Shown here: piece by piece, positions 57,679-64,000 of the stretch
Layout: every line of letters starts with the position of its first letter
Numbering within the stretch: position 1 is the first letter of the stretch
Source: Agriotes lineatus
Taxonomy: Eukaryota; Arthropoda; Insecta; Coleoptera; Elateridae
NCBI GenBank assembly: GCA_940337035.1
Contig: CALNHX010001048.1
Span: 186,001 to 250,000 of the forward strand
Direction: 5' to 3'
Length of the DNA stretch: 64,000 nt
Notes under the pieces: model-generated
Seen by the model: only the letters and a program-made list of their open reading frames with translations
What the model was told of the DNA's origin: nothing
The model's database searches: none
Program-made: the position numbers and the translations under genes

Positions 57679-58508
57679 CAATTATTATAATTAACGATTA
57701 ACTGAGTTCCTCTGCTATCTGCAAGTTACGATGCCGATGCAGATGACGGTGAACCGCCAACCGGCAAACCGGCTGACTTAATCGAAACGAATCGAGAGCC
57801 AAAATTGATTCGAATGATTATTCAAATAATCAATCGGTTATTAATATGATTCGAATGCAAATAATTCGGTTATGAAAATTGTCCGGTTATGCCCATTGCT
57901 AAAATAAAGTAAACTCCAAAAAGCTGGCATCAAAACAAAAAAAAAGTATTTAGAATTTCTTGGAAAATCAAACACTGACGACTAGAGGTGGTTGCAAAGT
58001 GATGGGCCAAACAAAAGTTGTCACGTGACTTCCGTTATCAGTAAAATATTACATTTTTTTAAAATAATTACGAAACATGTATTTAATAATCAAGGTAGAG
58101 ACACATTTTACGAAAAAAAGCTTTCTGGCCTTGAGATTGTGCAGTCAGCTAAAACTAACATACTAAAAATCTCATGGAAATCTTGCTTAATTTCCGAAAA
58201 ATAGCACTTTTTGGATTTACACAATTTCGAAAAACACCATTTTCTAACTAAATAAAGTGCCTTTTATGTGACAAATATGTCTTTAATGTTTATTTCCCAA
58301 ATCAAAGAATTTTATTTCTTTTTCCATAGCAGTCTTTGTTCAAAGTAAAATTCTTTGATATGGGACCGAAACATATAAGAAAATGTGAGAGATCAAAGTT
58401 GGCCGAAGATTTTGAAATTTTGTATAGGAGCCTAGATGTTGATTATAAGCAACTTTTCTTAATAACTTTTTGTCGTATTTGCTACATAAAAGGCACGCTA
58501 CTCTACAG

Positions 58509-58795
58509 TAATAGTAGTTTGCATACCAAGGCCCTGAAGTTTAACTTTGGCAAATCAGTCACATGGAGGATAAAAAGGAACTTCAGTGCTGAGGTGTACA
58601 CTATGTTTTATTTGAAATCGAGAAATTGTGAAATTACAACATTTTAACCAACTTTTATAGGTTATGTTGACGTCGGTTGACGTTTATCTGTGGCCTCGCC
58701 ACCTACAAAAAAGTCGTAAAACAATGGATTATTTTAATGCCGATTTCTCGTATTTTAATGACGATTTCGAGGTACTTTAATGCCGATTTCAAATA
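58509..58795. repeat. Insertion in left arm, ending in a 3 x 21-bp tandem repeat
   Basis: The left arm is interrupted between CTCTACAG (58508) and TAAAATAGG (58794), whereas the right arm is continuous there. The last part is TTTTAATGCCGATTTCTCGT and two more copies (58732-58795; ATGACGATTTCGAGG and ATGCCGATTTCAAAT). The rest is anonymous. Confidence 0.6.
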
Positions 58796-59643
58796 AAATA
58801 GGTTTTTTTAAAACTTCCAAGGCATACTTGATTTTTCAAAACTGAAATGCTGTTAGAAATTCGCCTTTAACCAAGCAGGTCTGAACCCCAAACAATGAAA
58901 ATTTAAATCGAGAATTTTTTACCTTTTACAAGAGTCGTTTCACCTATCCGGAGACACACTGTGTACAGGGTGTTCGGAAAATAGGTGTACAACGAAAAAC
59001 AACAAGTTCCTTGGCCCAAAATATAATGATTTAACTCAACTTACTTATATACAAAGTTGCTTAGTTTAGCCGCTAGAGGTCTTCAAAAATGATGATTAGT
59101 CTTTCAAGTAAGTCGAAAAATCTTTGATAGATTTTATTAATTTTTTGGCCATGCGTTTGTACCAGTAAACTATAGCCTTTTGTGGAATAAACCTTAATTT
59201 CGAAAATTACAGGGTGTTTAAAAACATTCTCACAATAAATTATCCATCCATATTTTTTAACCCTCTGTATAATCACTACCAATGTTTTTTGTGAATAGCT
59301 ACTTTATTTTAGAAGCTATAACCTCTCTTACAAAATTTTAGTTGGGTAAACGGTTTAGCCACAAAAAATATTTTCTACAAGCCTGAATCAGTAGGTAATT
59401 GTAACTCAACACTAGGCTTGTAGGGATTTAGAAAATATTTTTTGTGGCTAAACCGTTCACTCAACTAGAATATTATAAGAGAGGAAATAGCTTATAAATT
59501 AAAGTAACTATTTAGAAAAAAAGAATTGTAGTGATTATACAGGGGGTTGAAACATTTAAAAAAGTTAATCATTTTAAATCATCATATTTTGGGCAAAGGA
59601 ACTTGTGATCTTCCGTTGTACACGTATTTTCCGAACACCCTGT

Positions 59644-60197
59644 ATGCAAGGTGGTTTTTAAGTTAATTCTTTCCTTTTACCAGGATATAAAGTTAAAAAA
59701 GTAAGCTATTTTTTCATTTACCACGAAATATCAAAACTAACGGAGGTACAGGGTGTTAAAGTTTCAAATTAAGAACTAAAATTACATAACAAAAATTAAA
59801 CTAAACTTAATCTAACTTAAATGACATGTTCAAAATTATCAGCATTCGCTTCTACACACACGTTCCGTGTATCAGAGCGATGCGGCAGCGGCAGTAAGTA
59901 ATAAGCATATTCACTCCTTCATTATTTTCATAAACATAAGCCATTATTGTAGCAATAACATTAAGAAAATTACAATGGGAAACTAGTTGAGAGGTCATTG
60001 CTTGACAACAGAGATAAACAAAAATAAAATTGTCCAGACGCCTTTGCGCCAAAGTTTAGTTTTTAATTTGAAACTTTAACACCCCGTACCTCCTTTAGTT
60101 TTGATATATCGGAAAAGTGGCAAATGAGAAAAAAGATTATTTTTTAGCTTTATATCCTGGTAAAAGGAAAGAATCAACTTAAAAATCACCCTGTATA
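59644..60197. mobile_element. Nested inverted-repeat element in right arm
   Basis: Arms of about 140 bases: AAGGTGGTTTTTAAGTTAAT (59649) pairs with ATCAACTTAAAAATCACCCT (60173), continuing through CTTTCCTTTTACCAGGATATAAAG and AACGGAGGTACAGGGTGTTAAAG-type blocks (described in parts: TTTACCAGGATATAAAG; GGAGGTACAGGGTGTTAAAG). The spacer (about 59790-60050) is AT-rich with a GC-richer patch. Absent from the left half of the host palindrome, so it inserted later. Confidence 0.75.
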
Positions 60198-61085
60198 TAT
60201 AGTGTGTCCCCGGATAGGTGAAATGACTCTTTTAAAGGTAAAAAATTCTCGATTTAAATTTTCATTTTTTGGGGTTCAGCCCTGCTTGTTTAAAGGCGAA
60301 TTTCTAACAGCATTTCAGTTTTGAAAAATCAAGTATGCCTTAGAAGTTTACAAAAAACCTATTTTAACTGTAGAGTAGCTTGCCTTTTATGTAGCAAATA
60401 CGACAAAAAGTTATTAAGAAAAGTTGTTTAGAATCAACATCTAGGCTACTATACCAAATTTCAAAATCCTCGGTCAACTTTGATCTCTTACATTTTCTTT
60501 TATGTTTAGGTCCCATATCAAAGAATTTTATTTTTAACAAAAACTGCTATGGAAAAACAAATATTTTTTACCAAGTTTTTTATTTCATAAAAAAAAACTT
60601 TGTTAAAAATAACATTCTTTGATTTGGGAAATAAACATTAAAGAAATATTTGTCACATAAAAGGTATACTTTACTTAGTTAGAAAATGGCGTTTTTCGAA
60701 ATTGTGTAAATGCAAAAAAGTGCTATTTTTCGGAATGCTATTTTTCGGAAATTAAGCAAGATTTCAATGAGATTTTTTATTGCGTGTTAGTTTTAGCTGA
60801 CTGAAGCCAGAAAACTTTTTTTCGTAAAATGTGTCTCTAGCTAGTAAATGCATGTTTCGTAATTATTAAAAAAAAATTTAACTCATGACGGAAGTCACGT
60901 GACAACTTTTGTTTGGCCCCTTTGTAATCACTTAGCAACCACCTCTGGTCGTCAGTGTTTGATTTTCCAAGAAATTCTAAATATTTTTTTTCATTTGATG
61001 CCAGCTTGTTGGCGATCACTTTATTGATTATTTGTTTATAATAATTTTCTTACGTAGTGCACACTGTAGTTTGCGAATTTGAATT

Positions 61086-61165
61086 CGGCGCCGAGGTGGC
61101 CTAGCGCCGAGTTGTCCCGGCGCCGAGCTGGCCCCGCGCCGAGATGGCGGCGCCGAACTGGCGCC
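61086..61165. repeat. GC-rich 19-bp tandem repeat
   Basis: About four to five units of GCGCCGAG(N)TGGCCC follow each other within 80 bases (CGGCGCCGAGGTGGCC, TAGCGCCGAGTTGTCC, CGGCGCCGAGCTGGCC, CCGCGCCGAGATGGCG, GCGCCGAACTGGCGCC). It stands out sharply in AT-rich surroundings. Confidence 0.85.
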
Positions 61166-62200
61166 ACTACTCTGAATGTCATCAAATAACAAATTAATTT
61201 GAGTATAGCTGTCAACTGTTTTCAAGTCAAGGCAACTCATATTTAAAAAACATGAAAACTTTTTATTAATATTATTCAATGAAAATTAACAAAAATTATT
61301 TAATTTTTTATACCATTAGATGCGCAATAATTTTCTCTTTCCACTGATACCAAAACATTTTCTGTAGGTTGAGTTGGCGAGCAGGAATCCATAAAACAGT
61401 TAAAAACAATGTTAAATCCCTATGTTCCAGTTTGAAAGTGGTCACCCGGTATATACTATCTACTTAAAATCAAACTACGCAAATTCAGTCGCTTAATACA
61501 TGAAAAATAAAGTATAAATTTAATATGCCCATATGTATTGCTTTTTATTGCAAAAACTGGACACTACCTTTATTTAACGATATTATACTAGTGGACCCGT
61601 TGCAAAATATTTTGCAAGTTACAAAACTTCTTTGTAACGTGTGACAGGATCCATTAGATAAAATTTAGATTTTTAAGTTTTTAAAACTACTCACACATGA
61701 TATTGCTGCATATACTTGACCATGGATAAATACTGGTTGTGGCAAATACTATATATTCCCACTTTATCCATAGTTTGTTTTTGTGATTTATTAATTGTCA
61801 TCGCAAATGATAGGCGCACAGAAAAATGTCTTTTACGAAGGCAAAAAGTTAGTGCAATATTAGAATGTGTTGATCTATACGCGGTAATAATACTCTTCTG
61901 CCTGGCTTGTGACTTGTCCATTTATACCAAATCTAAGCAGTTCTCAAATAAATTGCGTACCATTACCCTTATGTCATCTATTAAACCAGTAGACACATTT
62001 AAAATGTTCAAGGTAAGATCTATTGATCCCGTTAAGCAATGAGGATATACTCCACTGAAATTTAACGAATCTAGAAATTTAGAAAATTATAAAATGTCTT
62101 TGTGTGATACAATTGTATTCACACTCAATATTGTTTTTCATATTCAGACAAGAGAGATATAATGGTGTTGTTGATTTCATCGCAATATTCGTTTTTAGGA
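61166..62200. other. Anonymous AT-rich DNA
   Basis: No gene; paired short frames at 61691-62042 on opposite strands have no motif. Confidence 0.3.
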
Positions 62201-63350
62201 ATAAAATTGAGAATTTTGAGGGCCGCTGGTAGGGTAGGAACGGCTAGAAAATCGTTTAAATAAGCGACATGCGCTTCACGCGAGAGCGGACAAAACTTCA
62301 AAATAACTCGCCCCAAGAATATGGGCCATATGCACGGAAATTTTTTTCAGAAGCTTGTTTCGAGCTATCTCCGCCAATTAGCGCGGACTTAAATGTCCAA
62401 ATATTCACTTCTACACCAAAACCCCGCCAAACGGCGTGGAGGCACACAAAGAATCGAAAGCAGCCTAACTTCCCCATCAGATTATAAAAAAACCATTCAA
62501 GATGCTAACTTCGCTGTAAAAATGAAACAAAGGCCGAAGCGCAATGAGTTTGCAAAATCCAAGCACCACAAAAAAAGTGATCGCCAACGCCATGCGCGCG
62601 AACCGAATATCGGCACTAAAGGTTTGTTCACACAGTATCAACCGCTAACACCCTTTGGTGGTGAATTCCAAAAATCCCTGAAATAGTTTGGCCTGTTTGT
62701 AATGAAACCATTTTTCGTGCCGCTTAATTGTTTTCTCCATTTACCCAATTATTTCTGCTTTAACCTGTATATTTAATTCAAGTAGTAATCAGTTCCCTTT
62801 TCGAATTGTTAATTTCCCAGATTCGTCCATTTGTATACCTGCCTGATTCTCCGCTCACTATCTGCCGAGTGAAGCGCTTTTGTTATCTTGTCTTTCCCAG
62901 AGTCTTGCAATTTGGCCTACGCGCATTCTTCTTTTGGCAACTCGGCCTAGCGGCTCGCTGAACGAGAAATCGTGTGCTTAATTAAGCATTATATTTTGAA
63001 AGCTGAGAATAAATCAGATATGATGGATTTTCAAGTTTTATAATTCCCATATTAATTAGTCGCTTTTAGCTCTTTTATAGTAGCCTTTGGAACAGGCGTT
63101 ATTTTTCTCGACGATTACCCTACGAGGAAATAACTTGCCACTATTCACCTGTAATCCTGCGGTGCGCGAACGGAAGTAAGCTGTTCTCCACATTCCAATT
63201 CCGACAGCTTAATTGAAGGCGCCACGTCTGAATTCCCGTGAATGGTAGCTCGCAGCTTACGCCGCTTTTCGATTATTCACCAAGCGCCAGAGGTTAGTGT
63301 GGTGAACTTTATTTCTTTGCGACGCTAATTCATGAAAAGTTACGCGCTAT
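62201..63350. other. GC-richer ORF-poor island, possible cis-regulatory DNA
   Basis: Texture as in the other islands. A 97-codon frame (62393-62686) is very basic (KMKQRPKRNEF, KHHKKSDRQRHAREP) but has no domain I know and no gene context; it is probably chance. AATTA cores and GC-rich words (CAGCTTAATTGAAGGCGCC) occur near 63200. Confidence 0.3.
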
Positions 63351-63734
63351 TAATATGTTAATATTTTCTTAAAATTCTTAATTGCTATCATAACATTATA
63401 TGTTCAAATTTATTGTAAAAGGCGCACTCACGCTTAGGTTATCGGTGACCTGGGATTAAGGTTTTTTTACTGACAGCGATGTACACATCTCTCGATTATT
63501 CCGACGAGTTTAAATGTCCATGAAACTTTGAGACATTATTGAGTAAACTAGATAATTTGATAAACTATCTACTTATACCGTTTTGAGGTTCAACCAACCT
63601 TCTTATGTTTAATAAATTCTAGTCAACCGTTGTTGGTTTATTTTTTACGGAATCTCTCTGATTCCTGGCGCCCTATTGCGTTTTGCAGCTGCTTGCAAAT
63701 CCACGACTTAAAAAGCACCGAATAGAGCTAGCTC

Positions 63735-63812
63735 GGCCCACGCGGTAAGTGCGGTTAGCTCAGAAAATCAGTCGACCTGCGTTCTGGCGGTTTCAGATTT
63801 TTTTTTACCCTA
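63735..63812 (+). repeat. Probable tRNA-derived SINE head
   Basis: GTGCGGTTAGCTCAG (about 63749-63762) fits an RNA polymerase III box A, and about 30 bases on CTGGCGGTTTCAGATT is a degraded box B, followed by a run of T. The spacing and order fit a tRNA-derived SINE; it is too degraded to be a tRNA gene. Confidence 0.4.
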
Positions 63813-64000
63813 GCTAAATCGCAGGTTGGCTCTTTTTTTGTGACAGTAAGACGATCTAGTATGCCAAATTTCAACTTCGTATCTGTAGAAGTTGGCTCAT
63901 TAAGGCAATCGTTTAAAAAACAGATCTATCTTATTCAACTCTTTTGAGTAGGTGCATTCTGCAAAACCCTGAAATGGTTTGACATGATTTGTAAAACGAA

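Larger units (their letters stand above)
50727..57901. mobile_element. Non-autonomous hAT-like element split by a BEL insertion
   Basis: The left end TAGTGATGGGCTTATTCGAA (50727) and the right end, read inverted, TAGCAATGGGCATAACCGG (from 57901) form imperfect terminal inverted repeats of the CAGTGATGGGC type seen on insect hAT transposons. Subterminal ATAACCGGTTAT-like and ATTCGAAT motifs are repeated at both ends (50741-50830, 57800-57895). Removing the BEL element leaves about 980 bp. No transposase is recognisable, and no clear 8-bp target duplication is seen; the right side now abuts the fold-back element. Confidence 0.5.
57904..61024. mobile_element. 3.1-kb fold-back element (giant imperfect palindrome)
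   Basis: The left half (57904-59385) is the reverse complement of the right half (59413-61024). Examples: AAATCAAACACTGACGA at 57965 with TCGTCAGTGTTTGATTTT at 60949; TCACGTGACTTCCGT near 58020 with ACGGAAGTCACGTGA near 60890; AAGAATTTTATTT and AAATCAAAGAAT blocks; TACAGGGTGTTCGGAAAATA near 58972 with TATTTTCCGAACACCCTGTA near 59626; and the centre CGGTTTAGCCACAAAAAATA at 59351 with TATTTTTTGTGGCTAAACCG at 59436. Loop about 27 bases. Each arm has its own insertion (58509-58795; 59644-60197). No transposase is recognised; short frames (57992-58647, 59073-59282) run through the repeat and are not gene-like. Confidence 0.85.

Noticed and set aside
62393..62686. Basic 97-codon frame
   Set aside because: Lysine/arginine-rich chance frame, overlaps another frame, no recognised domain.
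1..64000. CRISPR arrays, bacterial operons, rRNA or intact tRNA genes
   Set aside because: No regularly spaced identical repeats, no ribosome-binding-site gene clusters, no rRNA blocks, and no complete cloverleaf found.

Overview
This window looks like AT-rich, intron-free-looking nuclear DNA from an arthropod, most likely an insect. The basis is its transposon fauna: Ty3/gypsy with a tRNA-Lys primer site, BEL/Pao with a tRNA-Tyr primer site, jockey- and RTE-like LINEs, piggyBac, hAT-like and fold-back elements. I cannot name the species. I found no convincing host protein-coding exon, no rRNA gene, no intact tRNA gene and no CRISPR array. Every protein-like stretch I can recognise belongs to a mobile element or its remains.

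Layout. 1-2216: tail of one jockey-like LINE (about 440-870) followed head-to-tail by the front of another (ORF1 about 946-1530, endonuclease 1690-2216). 2652-10819: a complete, recently inserted Ty3/gypsy element with two ~1.03 kb LTRs and open gag and pol in overlapping frames. 10820-13580: small fold-back repeats. 13580-15200: remains of a cysteine-rich-tailed, probably transposon-borne protein directly abutting a decayed piggyBac transposase. 15200-20390: a MITE-like repeat, an antisense LINE reverse transcriptase fragment and anonymous AT-rich DNA. 20390-23180: ORF-poor, GC-richer DNA of cis-regulatory appearance. 23960-37640: scattered LINE fragments in both orientations, an AACGT-rich repeat domain (26.2-27.9 kb), an almost perfect 161-bp hairpin inside a LINE (31.0 kb) and a 1.4-kb degenerate minisatellite (35.85-37.25 kb). 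37640-50726: mostly anonymous DNA with several GC-richer islands. 50727-57901: a non-autonomous hAT-like element split by a BEL/Pao element (51486-57678) whose LTRs are nearly identical but whose coding region carries at least five stops and four frameshifts. 57904-61024: a 3.1-kb fold-back palindrome with a second palindrome nested in one arm. 61024-64000: a short GC-rich tandem repeat, another regulatory-looking island and a probable SINE.

How the parts relate. Only the gypsy element appears to keep complete protein machinery (Gag, protease, reverse transcriptase, RNase H, integrase). The BEL copy must have been defective early or moved in trans. The small palindromic and terminal-inverted-repeat elements have no coding capacity and would depend on transposases encoded elsewhere. 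The GC-richer single-copy islands between transposons may be conserved regulatory DNA of a neighbouring gene outside the window; that is inference only.

All family assignments come from reading motifs by eye; no database search was run.
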